The notes: generated from the sequence alone by a model not told the origin. DNA of 64,000 nt from Bradyrhizobium algeriense (GCF_036924595.1 NZ_JAZHRV010000001.1:7157501-7221500); one strand, 5' to 3'. Positions 29,573-38,932 are shown, counted from the stretch's first letter. Program-made: numbers and translations.

Positions 29573-30538
29573 ATGCGCGCAAAGCCCAGTTCAAACTACG
29601 GGTCTGACACCGAACCGGGTTCGGCCAACAGAACATTTTTGATTGGCGGCCATATCCTGAATGCCCCGAAGCCGGTTCCCGGTCTCTATCTGGTGGCAAC
29701 CCCGATCGGCAATCTCGGCGACATTACCTTGCGCGCGCTGGAGACATTGGCCGGCGTCGACATCATCGCCTGCGAGGATACCCGCATCACCCGCCGCCTG
29801 ACCGAGCGCTATGCGATCTCGGCCGAGCTCAAGCCGTATCATGAGCACAACGCGGCGATGGCAAGACCGAAAATCCTGGAAAAGCTGGCGCAGGGCGCCT
29901 CGATCGCGCTGGTATCGGATGCCGGCACGCCCTTGATATCGGACCCCGGCTTCAAGCTGGTGCGCGAGGTCTGTGCCGCCGGCCATGCCGTGATCGCGGT
30001 GCCGGGCGCGTCCTCGGTGCTGACGGCGCTTGCGGTCGCCGCACTGCCGACCGATCGATTCTTCTTCGAGGGATTTTTGCCCGCCAAGGAGATCGCGCGG
30101 CGGACGCGGCTCACGGAGCTTGCCCGGATCGACGCTACGCTCGTGATGTTCGAATCCGGCAACCGCGTGGAGGACACGATCGCCGATCTTTCTGACATCA
30201 TGGGCGGGCGCGACGCCGCGATCTGCCGCGAACTCACCAAACTGCACGAGGAGATCAAGCGTGCGCCGATTGCGGAGTTGGCGAAGGCCGCGGATCAACT
30301 GGAAACTCGCGGCGAGTTCGTCCTCGTGGTCGGCCCGCCGCGCGCCGATGAAGGGATCATGACGCAGCACGATCTCGACAACCTTCTGCGATCTTCGCTT
30401 TCGCGCGACAGCGTCAAGGACAGCGTGGCGCACGCGGTCGAGCTTTCCGGGCGGCCGCGCCGCGAGGTCTATGCCCGCGCGCTGGAGCTTGCCAAGGAAG
30501 CTGACAAGGAAACCAGAGGCGACGATGGCGAAGACTGA
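29573..30538 (+). CDS. rsmI: 16S rRNA (cytidine1402-2'-O)-methyltransferase
   Basis: This enzyme methylates the ribose of C1402 in the decoding centre. The tetrapyrrole-methylase fold is evident: [47 protein letters not shown] and [14 protein letters not shown]. About 35 residues precede the conserved start of the domain, so the true start may be later than ATG 29573. At 321 residues it is slightly longer than E. coli RsmI. Its end overlaps the yraN start by 14 bp. Together with gshB it forms a plus-strand run. Confidence 0.95.
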   Translation: MRAKPSSNYGSDTEPGSANRTFLIGGHILNAPKPVPGLYLVATPIGNLGDITLRALETLAGVDIIACEDTRITRRLTERYAISAELKPYHEHNAAMARPKILEKLAQGASIALVSDAGTPLISDPGFKLVREVCAAGHAVIAVPGASSVLTALAVAALPTDRFFFEGFLPAKEIARRTRLTELARIDATLVMFESGNRVEDTIADLSDIMGGRDAAICRELTKLHEEIKRAPIAELAKAADQLETRGEFVLVVGPPRADEGIMTQHDLDNLLRSSLSRDSVKDSVAHAVELSGRPRREVYARALELAKEADKETRGDDGED

Positions 30539-30938
30539 CGGTACGTCGCCGCCAGATGCCGCGACAAAGCTCGCCGCCCCCGAGCGGGTCGCGGCCTTCC
30601 GCACCGGGCTTTCAGCCGAAAGCCGCGCCGCCGCCTTTCTGATGGCCAAAGGCTACCGCATTTTGGCAAAGCGCTTCCGCACCCCCTATGGCGAGATCGA
30701 CCTGGTGGCGAGGAAGCGCAATCTGGTCGCCTTCATCGAGGTCAAGGCGAGGGCCACCCTCGACGACGCCGCCTACGCGGTGACGCCGCGCCAGCAGGGG
30801 CGCATCATCGATGCCGCGCAAGGCTGGCTGATGGCGCATCCCGAGCATGCCGAATTTGAGCTGCGATTTGACGCCATCCTGATTGCGCCGCGGCGCCTGC
30901 CACGCCATCTGTTAGCGGCATTCGACGCCAGCGCTTAG
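30525..30938 (+). CDS. YraN family (UPF0102) nuclease-fold protein
   Basis: This 137-residue protein has a Holliday-junction-resolvase-like fold. The key signature [21 protein letters not shown] holds the acidic E..D..E-x-K residues of the PD-(D/E)xK type. [23 protein letters not shown] is the conserved N-terminal helix. ATG at 30525 overlaps rsmI; an upstream ATG in frame would overlap even more. The biochemical role is not settled in any organism. The rsmI-yraN-gshB context is conserved in alphaproteobacteria. Confidence 0.9.
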   Translation: MAKTDGTSPPDAATKLAAPERVAAFRTGLSAESRAAAFLMAKGYRILAKRFRTPYGEIDLVARKRNLVAFIEVKARATLDDAAYAVTPRQQGRIIDAAQGWLMAHPEHAEFELRFDAILIAPRRLPRHLLAAFDASA

Positions 30939-30970
30939 TAAGAACCCCTCCAGAGACCCGGACCCAACCA

Positions 30971-31918
30971 ATGAAACTGAATGTCGCCGTCCAGATGGAC
31001 CCCATCGCGCGTATCAACATCCGCGGCGATTCGACCTTCGCGCTGCTCTTGGAAGCGCAAAAGCGCGGCCACAGCATTTCCTATTTCACCCCGGACAAGC
31101 TTTCGCTGCGCGGCGAGGAGCTGGTGGCGCCGGTGCAAAAGCTCACCGTGCGCGACGAACTCGGCGACCATTTTACCCTCGGCGAACCCAAACGCGAGCC
31201 GATGACCAATTTCGACGTCATCCTGTTGCGCCAGGAGCCGCCGTTCGACATTGCCTACATCACCTCGACGCATTTGCTGGAACGAATCCATCCCAAGACG
31301 CTGGTCGTCAACGATCCGGCCAGCGTGCGCAACGCGCCGGAAAAGATGTTCGTGCTGAACTTTCCGCAGCTGATGCCGCCGACGCTGATCTCGCGCGACC
31401 TCGACGAAATCAATTCGTTCCGCGACGAGCACGGCGCTGTTGTCATGAAGCCGCTGCACGGTCATGGCGGCGCCGCGGTATTTCGCGTCATGCCGCAGGA
31501 CATGAATTTTGGTTCGCTGTTCGACATGTTCTCGGTCACCTTCCGCGAACCCTGGGTGATCCAGCGCTTCCTGCCCGAGGTGAAGCACGGCGACAAGCGC
31601 ATCATCCTGGTCGACGGTGAATTCGCCGGCGCCGTCAACCGCGTGCCGGCCCCCGATGACCTGCGCTCCAACATGGTCCGCGGCGGCGCCGCGCAGGCCA
31701 CCGAACTCTCGGAGCGCGAACGCGAAATCTGCGCAACCCTCGGCCCCGCGCTGCGCGAGCGAGGATTGTTGTTCGTTGGCATCGACGTGATCGACGGCAA
31801 TCTCACCGAGATCAACGTCACCTGCCCCACGGGCATCCGCGCGATTGCCAAGCTCGGCGGGCCGGACATCGCGGCAAGGATTTGGGATACCATCGAGAAG
31901 AAGCGCGGCGGGAAATAA
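30971..31918 (+). CDS. gshB: Glutathione synthetase
   Basis: This enzyme joins glycine to gamma-glutamylcysteine using ATP. The start [22 protein letters not shown] is the family N-terminus. The ATP-grasp domain shows [36 protein letters not shown] and the C-terminal metal-binding [19 protein letters not shown]. The protein is 315 residues and complete. It lies 32 bp after yraN. comM, often next in this lineage, is displaced to 36784 by about 4.9 kb of other genes. Confidence 0.97.
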   Translation: MKLNVAVQMDPIARINIRGDSTFALLLEAQKRGHSISYFTPDKLSLRGEELVAPVQKLTVRDELGDHFTLGEPKREPMTNFDVILLRQEPPFDIAYITSTHLLERIHPKTLVVNDPASVRNAPEKMFVLNFPQLMPPTLISRDLDEINSFRDEHGAVVMKPLHGHGGAAVFRVMPQDMNFGSLFDMFSVTFREPWVIQRFLPEVKHGDKRIILVDGEFAGAVNRVPAPDDLRSNMVRGGAAQATELSEREREICATLGPALRERGLLFVGIDVIDGNLTEINVTCPTGIRAIAKLGGPDIAARIWDTIEKKRGGK

Positions 31919-31943
31919 CTTCTCCTCGCGCCCCATCGTGCAC

Positions 31944-32311
31944 ATGAAGGGGGCGGCGCTGGCGCGCCATTGGGAGGCTTCGGACGCGAACGATTTCGAG
32001 GTCGAGCATGAAATCTGCCGCGAGGATGCCGTGCTTGATTATCCGCAATCGGGCGAGCGGATCCGCGGTCGGCACAACATTCAGGAGAGCCGTTTCGTCC
32101 AGCCGAACAAGAAGCGGTTTGCGGTCCGGCGAATGATCGGCAGCGGCGATCTCCGGGTCACTGAATTCGTACTGACTTATGACGGCACACCGTCTTACGC
32201 GGGAGTATCATGGAGTTCCGCGGAGGACCGGTGGCCAACGAAACGCAGTATTTCGCCGATCGGTTTGGCCCTGCGCCCTCGCGTGCGCATCTTGTCGAGC
32301 GAGTTGCATGA
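31944..32311 (+). pseudogene. SnoaL-like (nuclear transport factor 2 fold) protein, frameshifted
   Basis: From ATG 31944 the reading MKGAALARHWEASDANDFEV, later VEHEICREDAVLDYPQSGE, is typical of the NTF2/SnoaL family. After TYDGTPSYA the frame loses sense. The sense continues one frame away as IMEFRGGPVANETQYFADRF ... HLVERVA and stops at 32309-32311. A single missing base near 32200-32206 (GCGGGAGTATC) would join the two parts into a protein of about 122 residues. This is either a recent pseudogene or a sequencing error. Function unknown; it lies just after gshB. Confidence 0.75.
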
Positions 32312-32528
32312 ATTGCGTGCGCCTGCTGCCGGCTAATGGAACCGAAGAGAAAAGCCGCCGCATAGCCGACAGTGGCCCGCCGGATTCCAGAATGCCACAT
32401 GTTATCCTGTATTCTTCCGTCACTCGGCCATTCTCTCCATCATACGGCCATTCTTTGGACAAAACTGGAGCGTGGTGGCTGGTCGACCGGCTACCTACGG
32501 ATGACATTGGACGGAAAGGGAAGCGCCA
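32312..32528. promoter_or_regulatory. Gap with a 10-bp direct repeat upstream of the Pro-rich protein gene
   Basis: CGGCCATTCT occurs at 32425-32434 and again at 32445-32454, exactly 20 bp apart (two helical turns) and 75-105 bp before the next start codon. It could be a binding site for a dimeric regulator. Nothing else is seen here. Confidence 0.35.
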
Positions 32529-33422
32529 ATGAACTCCACACCTGATCCGACGGAAATTAAACCCCACGATGCCTTGATCGCGAGCGCCGATGAAGGGCTC
32601 GCGCACGCCCGCGAACAGATCAAGCGCGCGGACGAACAACTCACGCGTCTGACTGAACAGCTTGCAAGAATGGAGCGCGATGACGCGCGTCCGCCTTCGG
32701 CCAGACTTAGCCCGAACGAATCTGGCCCGAACGAATCTGGCCCGCACGGACCTGACCCGCACGGACTTGGCCAACAAGGACCTGGCCCGCAACCACCGCC
32801 AAGAAGGCCGGCGCTCCTGACGCTCGTCGGCTTGTCCCTGGCGGCGTGCATCACTGTCACCGCCCTTCTGGCTTTGCTGTTATCCCATGGCGACGGGCCT
32901 ACGCTGATTGTCGCCCGTTGGGCGCCGCAGCCCGTTTCAACGCCACCATTGCCGCCGGAAAATCTGCCGTCTCCCGCGCAACCCGCGCCATCTACCTTTC
33001 AAGTGGCCGCGGCGGAGTCAGCACCAGCGCAAGCACCACCACCACCACCAGCAACAACCCTGGCTCAGACCGCACCGCAAGGCGACGCGCCGGCAGCACC
33101 TGGAGCGCTTCCCGATCAGACGCAGTTGCTGCAAACGATGGCGCGCGGCCTCGCGAATCTGGAGCGAAGCATCGAGCAGCTCAAGGCGAACCAGCAGCAA
33201 ATGGCCAGCGACAATTCAAAAGCCATTGTGGAGCTCAAGGCTAGCCAGGAAGAGATAAAACGCGAGCTCGCGAAGGTTTCCGAGCAGAGTCCGGCCAGGA
33301 CGTCACAGCCGCCGTCACAGGCCCAGCCGCAGCCGGCTCCGACCTTGCGCAAGCCCGAACGGACGCCGCAGGCGAGAACGCGGCCTCGATACCCGAGGGA
33401 GTGGATGTACGACGATTGGTAG
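32529..33422 (+). CDS. Membrane-anchored coiled-coil, proline-rich protein of unknown function
   Basis: This 297-residue protein has four regions. The first is an N-terminal coiled coil (EGLAHAREQIKRADEQLTRL). The second is a five-residue tandem repeat stretch (NESGPNESGPHGPDPHG). The third is one transmembrane helix near residue 105 (LTLVGLSLAACITVTALLALL). The last is a long Pro/Ala/Gln-rich extracytoplasmic part with a second coiled coil (LANLERSIEQLKANQQQMAS). It ends in a basic, aromatic tail (RTRPRYPREWMYDDW). No domain is recognised. Similar proteins occur scattered in Bradyrhizobium. Its start lies after a GGAAAGGGAAG ribosome site. Confidence 0.7.
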   Translation: MNSTPDPTEIKPHDALIASADEGLAHAREQIKRADEQLTRLTEQLARMERDDARPPSARLSPNESGPNESGPHGPDPHGLGQQGPGPQPPPRRPALLTLVGLSLAACITVTALLALLLSHGDGPTLIVARWAPQPVSTPPLPPENLPSPAQPAPSTFQVAAAESAPAQAPPPPPATTLAQTAPQGDAPAAPGALPDQTQLLQTMARGLANLERSIEQLKANQQQMASDNSKAIVELKASQEEIKRELAKVSEQSPARTSQPPSQAQPQPAPTLRKPERTPQARTRPRYPREWMYDDW

Positions 33423-33482
33423 CCGTCGCTCAGGCGAGTCGCCGTCCATCGATGAGACCAGCAGAAATCCGGGTCCCGCCGC

Positions 33483-34958
33483 TTACTGGAACGCAACCTC
33501 GGCAAAGCTCCTCAGCTTGCGCGAATGCAGTCGTTCCCGTTCCTGGGACTTGAGCTTTTCCAGCGCTCGAAGGCCGATCTCAAGATGCTGGCCGACGCGG
33601 TGGCGGTAGAAGTCTCCGGCCATACCGGCCAATTTGATCTCGCCATGCAGCGGCTTGTCCGATACGCAAAGCAGGGTTCCGTAGGGTACGCGGAAGCGGA
33701 ACCCATTGGCGGCCACGGCAGCCGATTCCATGTCGAGGGCGATGGCACGCGACTGCGACAGGCGGCGGATGGTCGCGACGTGGTCACCGAGCTCCCAATT
33801 CCGGTTGTCGACGCTGGCTACCGTGCCGGTCCTCATCACCCGTTTGAGCTCAAACCCGCTCAGCCCCGTCACTTCGCCGACGGCCTGCTCGAGCGCAACC
33901 TGCATCTCGGCCAGCGCCGGAACCGGTACCCACAGCGGCAATTCCTCATCCAGCACGTGATCCTCGCGGACATATCCGTGAGCCAGGACGTAATCGCCGA
34001 GCTTCTGCGTGTTGCGCAGCCCGGCACAATGGCCGAGCATCAACCAGGCATGAGGCCTAAGCACTGCGACATGGTCGGTGATGTTGCGCGCGTTCGACGG
34101 ACCGGTGCCAATGTTGATCATGGTGATGCCGCCGGTCGCCTGTTGAACCAGATGAAAAGCCGGCATCTGCGGCGCCCGCTCCGGCGGCGCGTGCGTGGGA
34201 TTTTGGACGTCGACGCCCGCTCTGGCCGTGATGACGTTACCCGGCTCGACGAAGGCATCCGCCACCGGATCGCCGGCCGCCATGCGCTCGCGGCAGATGC
34301 GCGCGAAGGCGTCGACGTAGAATTGGTAATTGGTAAAGATCACGAAGTTCTGGAAGTGCTCCGGGTCCGTTCCGGTATAGTGGTAGAGCCGGTGCAGGGA
34401 ATAATCCACGCGCGCAGCACGGAACATCGCGAGCGGCTGTCGCGGGCCGGCAGGCAGCGTGCCGTTGACGATCGCGTCGTCGATGGTGGCGAGATCCGGC
34501 GTGTCGAACAGATCGCGCAGCGGTCGGTCGCGCGTAGGCACGCTCGCTGCGATGTTGATGTCGCGTCGATAGGCAAAGTGAATCGCGATCGGTTCGTCGG
34601 ACTCGCCGATCTCGACCGGCACACCGTGGTTCTGCACGAGAAGCCCGATCTGCTCGGTGAAATACCCGCGAAAAAGATCCGGCCGCGTCACCGACGTCTC
34701 GTAAATGCCGGGACCCGAGACAAAGCCATAAGAGAGGCGCGAATCGAGGCGGGCGTGAGTTCCTGTGGTGATCCTGACAAAGGGATAGACGGCACGTACG
34801 CGTCTGGCGAGCGGTTCGCCGCGGATATAGGCTTCAAAAGCGGCGCGCAGGAAGCTGACATTTCGTTCGTAGATTTCAGTGAGACGGTCGACCGCTGCGG
34901 CCGCGTCGGTGAAGGCTTCGGTGGCGATCCGCTGTGGCGACAGGATGGTGTCTGGCAT
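33483..34958 (-). CDS. amn: AMP nucleosidase
   Basis: This enzyme hydrolyses AMP to adenine and ribose 5-phosphate and so adjusts adenylate pools. The 491-residue protein has the N-terminal AMN-specific domain (RITTGTHARLDSRLSYGFVSGPGIYETSVTRPD) and the C-terminal phosphorylase-fold catalytic domain (MINIGTGPSNARNITDHVAVLRPHAWLMLGHCAGLRNTQKLGDYVLAHGYVRED). Length matches E. coli Amn (484). It converges with the Pro-rich protein gene and is divergent from the metallo-hydrolase gene. Confidence 0.95.
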   Translation of the reverse strand: MPDTILSPQRIATEAFTDAAAAVDRLTEIYERNVSFLRAAFEAYIRGEPLARRVRAVYPFVRITTGTHARLDSRLSYGFVSGPGIYETSVTRPDLFRGYFTEQIGLLVQNHGVPVEIGESDEPIAIHFAYRRDINIAASVPTRDRPLRDLFDTPDLATIDDAIVNGTLPAGPRQPLAMFRAARVDYSLHRLYHYTGTDPEHFQNFVIFTNYQFYVDAFARICRERMAAGDPVADAFVEPGNVITARAGVDVQNPTHAPPERAPQMPAFHLVQQATGGITMINIGTGPSNARNITDHVAVLRPHAWLMLGHCAGLRNTQKLGDYVLAHGYVREDHVLDEELPLWVPVPALAEMQVALEQAVGEVTGLSGFELKRVMRTGTVASVDNRNWELGDHVATIRRLSQSRAIALDMESAAVAANGFRFRVPYGTLLCVSDKPLHGEIKLAGMAGDFYRHRVGQHLEIGLRALEKLKSQERERLHSRKLRSFAEVAFQ

Positions 34959-35220
34959 CGGCCTGACCTCGTGGGTTGCCGATACATATAATCCCGCCGG
35001 GCAACGGAAGGAAATGGCCCGCCGACCGGAATGATTTGGGATGCGATTCGTTGTTTCGCGCGCAGCGAAGCGCGACGCAACGCCGTCATCGCATTTTTAC
35101 ATCCCTGTCGTGCCTACTCATCCCACTTGCCAATTTCGGGAAGCGGGCGCAGCCTGTAGCCACGGATGAAGCTGTCCGGGCACGTACTGCAATTCTTAAA
35201 AAATCAGTGGAGGAAGACGC

Positions 35221-36204
35221 ATGACGACGAATCTTTCGCGACGGTCTTTGCTTGCGCTCGGCGCAGGACTCGGTGTGGGCCTCAGTGCATCGACCATGCT
35301 CGGCGACAGCGCGCTGGCGAAGGCGCCAAAACTCGGCACGCAGACGCCCTACTGGCACCGCTTCATCCTCGGCGACGCCGAAGTGACCGTGGTCTCCGAC
35401 GGACCGCTGCCGCTCGGCGATCCCTCCGGCACCTTCACCGGCGTGCCGAAGGAGGAAGTGAAGAAGATGCTCGCCGACAACTTCCTCAACCCCGACAATG
35501 TCGTGCTGGAGCAGAACTCGCCGATCGTGAACACCGGCGACAAGCTGATCCTGTTCGACACCGGCATGGGCACCTCGAAGGCGTTCGGCCCGACCACCGG
35601 CCAGCAGCAGAAGAGCATGGCGGCAGCCGGCATCAAGGCCTCCGACATCGACGCCGTCGTGTGCTCGCACGCGCATATCGACCACATCGGCGGCCTCGTC
35701 GGCGCCGACGACAAGCCGCTATTCCCGAATGCGCAGGTCTACATCGCCCAGAGCGATTTCGATTTCTGGACCGATGAGGGCAAGCTCGGCAGCCCGCTGA
35801 AGGACTTCATCCTCCACGCCCGCAAGAACCTGATGCCGGTGCGCGACCGCATCGTGTTCATCAAGGACAACCAGGAATTTTTGCCCGGCGTCACCGCGCT
35901 CTCGGCCCCCGGCCACACCGTTGGCCACACCATCTTCATGGTGAGCTCAAAGGGCAAATCCTTCTGCTTCCTCGGCGACCTCTCGCACCACGCCGTGCTG
36001 CTGTTGGAGAAGCCGCGGATGGAATTCTCCTACGACAGCGATCCGAAGCAGGCGGCAGCCTCGCGCGTTAAGATGCTGGACATGCTCGCCGCCCAGAAGA
36101 TCCCGGTGATGTCCTATCACTTCGCCTGGCCGGGCTACGGCCACGTTGCCAAGAACGGCGACGGCTTCCGGTATTATCCCGAACCGATGAACATGCAGCT
36201 CTGA
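35221..36204 (+). CDS. Tat-exported MBL-fold metallo-hydrolase
   Basis: The twin-arginine signal peptide is clear: LSRRSLLALGAGLGVGLSAS ... SALAKAP, so the 327-residue protein should be folded before export to the periplasm. The zinc motif H-x-H-x-D-H is in CSHAHIDHIGGLVGA. Further histidines are in SAPGHTVGHTIF and GDLSHHAVLL, and the last is in MSYHFAWPGYGH. The family includes lactonases, sulfatases and other hydrolases; the substrate is not predictable. GGAGG precedes the ATG. A GC hairpin follows the gene. Confidence 0.9.
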   Translation: MTTNLSRRSLLALGAGLGVGLSASTMLGDSALAKAPKLGTQTPYWHRFILGDAEVTVVSDGPLPLGDPSGTFTGVPKEEVKKMLADNFLNPDNVVLEQNSPIVNTGDKLILFDTGMGTSKAFGPTTGQQQKSMAAAGIKASDIDAVVCSHAHIDHIGGLVGADDKPLFPNAQVYIAQSDFDFWTDEGKLGSPLKDFILHARKNLMPVRDRIVFIKDNQEFLPGVTALSAPGHTVGHTIFMVSSKGKSFCFLGDLSHHAVLLLEKPRMEFSYDSDPKQAAASRVKMLDMLAAQKIPVMSYHFAWPGYGHVAKNGDGFRYYPEPMNMQL

Positions 36205-36219
36205 AGCAACGCCTATACT

Positions 36220-36247
36220 CCGGGGCGGCCGGTTTGGCCCGCCCCGG
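36220..36247 (+). terminator. Hairpin after the MBL-fold gene
   Basis: CCGGGGCGG (36220-36228) pairs with CCGCCCCGG (36239-36247), with inner GCC/GGC pairs, 16 bp after the stop. The stem is strong but has no U-tract. Confidence 0.5.
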
Positions 36248-36451
36248 AAGCCGCCTTGCAGCGCTAGGGACCGACCTCCGTCTGGCGTAAGTCTTGGTCA
36301 GCGAATCATGCCGTAACGCCCCTGGAGAGCGGAGGTATTTATCGAACGGGCATATCTTAGGAACAATCGCGGACCACCGAAATTGGTCTTTCCTGAACGA
36401 GGATGAAGCTCGCGTCTCGACAGCTTGGCAGCCGGTATGGAGGCCCAGCAA

Positions 36452-36634
36452 ATGACCAAAGACTTCGTGGCTATTGGCGCTGGCATGCTCGTCGTGGGGC
36501 TGGGAGTGTGGAGCTTGTGGGGTCACCCGCAGAACGTGAGGCCTGCGGAGACCCCGGAGGCGCGCATTCTCGCCGATGATCCGGCGCTGAAGCTTGCGTC
36601 AGAGCAGAACCCGTATATGCGAACGGAGCGCTAG
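36452..36634 (+). CDS. Small single-pass membrane protein
   Basis: The product is 60 residues: MTKDFVAIGAGMLVVGLGVW begins it and contains one hydrophobic helix, followed by a soluble acidic tail (ETPEARILADDPALKLASEQ). GGAGG lies eight bases before ATG 36452, which decides this start over the earlier in-frame ATG at 36425. No family is recognised. It lies between the MBL gene and comM. Confidence 0.6.
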   Translation: MTKDFVAIGAGMLVVGLGVWSLWGHPQNVRPAETPEARILADDPALKLASEQNPYMRTER

Positions 36635-36783
36635 GCTGGAGCGAGGCGACGGTGCCTCAGCGATCCGGCGGCCGGTCTGTTGGTGCAGGACGCGTTTGCG
36701 CGCCTTTGCGCCTATGTTCCCTTAATGTTCTTGACTTTCCCCAAGGTTCCCCGCTACCTTCGATTGTGGAACAAGGGGCAGGC

Positions 36784-38322
36784 ATGGTTGCGCGGGTTTC
36801 TACCGTAGCGTTTGAGGGGATCGAGGCCCGGGCAGTCGACGTGCAGGTGCAGGTCGCGCCCGGCTTGCCGGCGTTTGCGATCGTGGGTCTTCCGGACAAG
36901 GCGGTGTCGGAGGCGCGGGAACGGGTGCGCTCGGCGCTGATCGCCTCGGGGCTGGCGCTGCCGGCGCGCCGGATTATCGTCAACCTCGCGCCGGCCGATC
37001 TGCCGAAGGAAGGTAGCCATTACGATCTGCCGATCGCGCTCGGCCTGATGGCAGCGATCGGCGCGATCCCGCCGGATGCACTCAACGGCTTTACCGTACT
37101 CGGCGAGCTCGGGCTCGATGGCTCGATCGCGCCCGTCGCCGGTGTATTGCCGGCCGCGATCGGGGCGAATGCGCGCGAGGAAGGCTTGATCTGTCCGGCG
37201 GCGTGCGGCACGGAGGCCGCCTGGGCGAGCCCCGATATCCAGATCATCGCGGCAAAATCGCTGATCCAGATCGCCAACCATTTTAAAGGAACGCAGGTGC
37301 TGTCGCGCCCGCAGCCGAAAGTGCACGAGCCGGAGGCGACGCATCTCGATTTGCGCGACATCAAGGGCCAGGAAAGCGCCAAACGCGCGCTGGAGATCGC
37401 GGCGGCCGGCGGGCATCATCTGCTGATGATCGGCTCGCCCGGCGCCGGCAAATCGATGCTGGCGGCGCGGCTGCCGTCGATCCTGCCGCCGCTGTCGCCA
37501 TCCGAACTGCTGGAAGTCTCGATGATCGCCTCCGTCGCCGGCGAAATCCGCGACGGCGCGCTGACCGCGCGGCGGCCGTTTCGCGCGCCCCATCATTCCG
37601 CCAGCATGGCGGCGCTCACCGGCGGCGGCATGCGCGCCAAGCCCGGCGAGATTTCGCTTTCGCATCAGGGCGTGCTGTTCCTCGATGAATTGCCGGAATT
37701 CGACGCGCGCGTATTGGACTCGCTGCGCCAACCGCTGGAGAACGGCGAAGTCTCAGTGTCCCGCGCCAATCACCGCGTCACCTACCCTGCGCGCTTCATG
37801 CTAGTCGCGGCGATGAACCCGTGCCGCTGCGGCCATGCCTATGAACCCGGCTATTCCTGCAGGCGCGCCCCGGTCGAGCGCTGCACCGCAGATTACCAGA
37901 TGCGGATCTCCGGTCCGCTGATGGACCGCATCGACCTGCGCATCGAGGTGCCGGCGGTGACCGCCGCCGACCTGATACTGCCGCCGCCTTCCGAAGGCTC
38001 CGCGGAAGTCGCCGCCCGCGTGGCGGCCGCCCGCGACCTCCAGCTCGCGCGCTATGCGGCGGCCGGCCTGCCGCATATCCGCACCAACGCCGAAGCGCCG
38101 GCTTCGCTGCTCGAAGCGATTGCGCAGCCGGATGCGCAGGGGCAAAAGCTTTTGCGCGACGCCGCCGAGACCATGAAGCTCACCGCCCGCGGCTATCACC
38201 GCGTGCTGCGCGTCGCCCGCACGCTCGCCGATCTCGACGGCGCGGAAAAGATCGGCCGGATTCATTTGGCGGAGGCGTTGTCGTATCGCGCGCTGGCCGA
38301 GGATTTGAGACGGGCGGCTTAA
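36784..38322 (+). CDS. comM: ComM/YifB family AAA+ ATPase (Mg-chelatase-like)
   Basis: This hexameric helicase-like ATPase promotes branch migration during natural transformation in other bacteria. From ATG 36784 (MVARVSTVAFEGIEARAVDV) the protein has 512 residues. It has an N-terminal Lon-like domain (GLPAFAIVGLPDKAVSEARE), Walker A GSPGAGKSML, Walker B GVLFLDELPEFDARVLDSLRQP and a zinc-like cysteine cluster (NPCRCGHAYEPGYSCRRAPVERC). The frame is open upstream to 36652, but that part lacks family similarity. It is normally adjacent to gshB in this lineage. Confidence 0.95.
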   Translation: MVARVSTVAFEGIEARAVDVQVQVAPGLPAFAIVGLPDKAVSEARERVRSALIASGLALPARRIIVNLAPADLPKEGSHYDLPIALGLMAAIGAIPPDALNGFTVLGELGLDGSIAPVAGVLPAAIGANAREEGLICPAACGTEAAWASPDIQIIAAKSLIQIANHFKGTQVLSRPQPKVHEPEATHLDLRDIKGQESAKRALEIAAAGGHHLLMIGSPGAGKSMLAARLPSILPPLSPSELLEVSMIASVAGEIRDGALTARRPFRAPHHSASMAALTGGGMRAKPGEISLSHQGVLFLDELPEFDARVLDSLRQPLENGEVSVSRANHRVTYPARFMLVAAMNPCRCGHAYEPGYSCRRAPVERCTADYQMRISGPLMDRIDLRIEVPAVTAADLILPPPSEGSAEVAARVAAARDLQLARYAAAGLPHIRTNAEAPASLLEAIAQPDAQGQKLLRDAAETMKLTARGYHRVLRVARTLADLDGAEKIGRIHLAEALSYRALAEDLRRAA

Positions 38323-38424
38323 GCGCTGCGCGCTCAGCCGAAATTTGCAAGGCGCATCAAGGTGATTTGGGTCGTCCAGCCCTTCGCGCAAAAATATTCT
38401 GCTTCCGCCGCAGGCCAAATCAGT
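38323..38424. other. Short spacer after comM
   Basis: About 100 bp between the comM stop and the structured repeat, with no motif seen. It opens the 820-bp gene-free stretch that runs to 39142. Confidence 0.35.
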
Positions 38425-38835
38425 CCCATAACTCCGCCCGTCTCACGGCGGATGAGGCGCGTTGGCCATCGTCACGAACGCGCGGTGAGATGCGATGGAC
38501 GCGAGAGCTGCGACTGACGTGTGTGGCTGACGCGTACGGTGAAGTCGTGTGGTTCGGGCGCCGCGGTGCTGGCGCTAAGTCCAAGAGAAGCGAAGCTTCT
38601 CGGGGGCGACGGAGGCAAAAGAGCCGTTCTCCGGGAAGAGCACGAAGTAAGCCGTAAAGCCATTGCGCAGGGAAGGCCGGAGTGTTCCCGCTGCCCTGTA
38701 TGCTCGTGTGCAGTTTTGTTTGCGCAAATCGCACGCGAGACCGCGGGTGCAGCAAGCACCCGGTCTTCCCTGCGCCCTCTGATTTCGAAGAGGGCAAACG
38801 AAGATGCAAACCTCGGACGCAATGCGCCGCGAGAT
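38425..38835 (+). repeat. Large structured dispersed repeat (about 400 bp)
   Basis: The segment from ACTCCGCCCGTCTCACGGCG to about AGATCGCGAAACTG matches a repeat that I remember from many places in Bradyrhizobium-lineage genomes, often wrongly annotated as small proteins. It folds well: GCGCAGGGAA (38665-38674) pairs with TTCCCTGCGC (38766-38775), enclosing the stem-loops CTCGTGTGC/GCACGCGAG and GGGTGC/GCACCC, and then GCCCTCT/AGAGGGC (38774-38780/38789-38795). Boundaries are approximate. Open frames through it show no ribosome site. Confidence 0.65.
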
Positions 38836-38853
38836 CGCGAAACTGTATCCAAC

Positions 38854-38932
38854 CGTCATTGCGAGCGAAGCGAAGCAATCCATGCCCCGGCACAAAGAAA
38901 GAATGGATTGCTTCGCTTCGCTCGCAATGACG
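38854..38932. repeat. Perfect 29-bp inverted repeat element
   Basis: Arms 38854-38882 (starting CGTCATTGCGAGCGAAGCGA) and 38904-38932 are exact reverse complements over 29 bp around a 21-base loop. The type is a common palindromic repeat of this lineage. It lies next to the larger structured repeat. Confidence 0.9.

Noticed and set aside
24053..31918. Search for tRNA, rRNA or riboswitch genes between rph and gshB and in the other gaps
   Set aside because: No cloverleaf, rRNA core sequence or known aptamer motif was recognised by eye.
38367..38657. Small protein reading (ending GRRRQKSRSPGRARSKP) in the structured repeat
   Set aside because: This type of small protein is often annotated in Bradyrhizobium, but it lies inside the repeat, lacks a ribosome site and is better explained by RNA/DNA structure.
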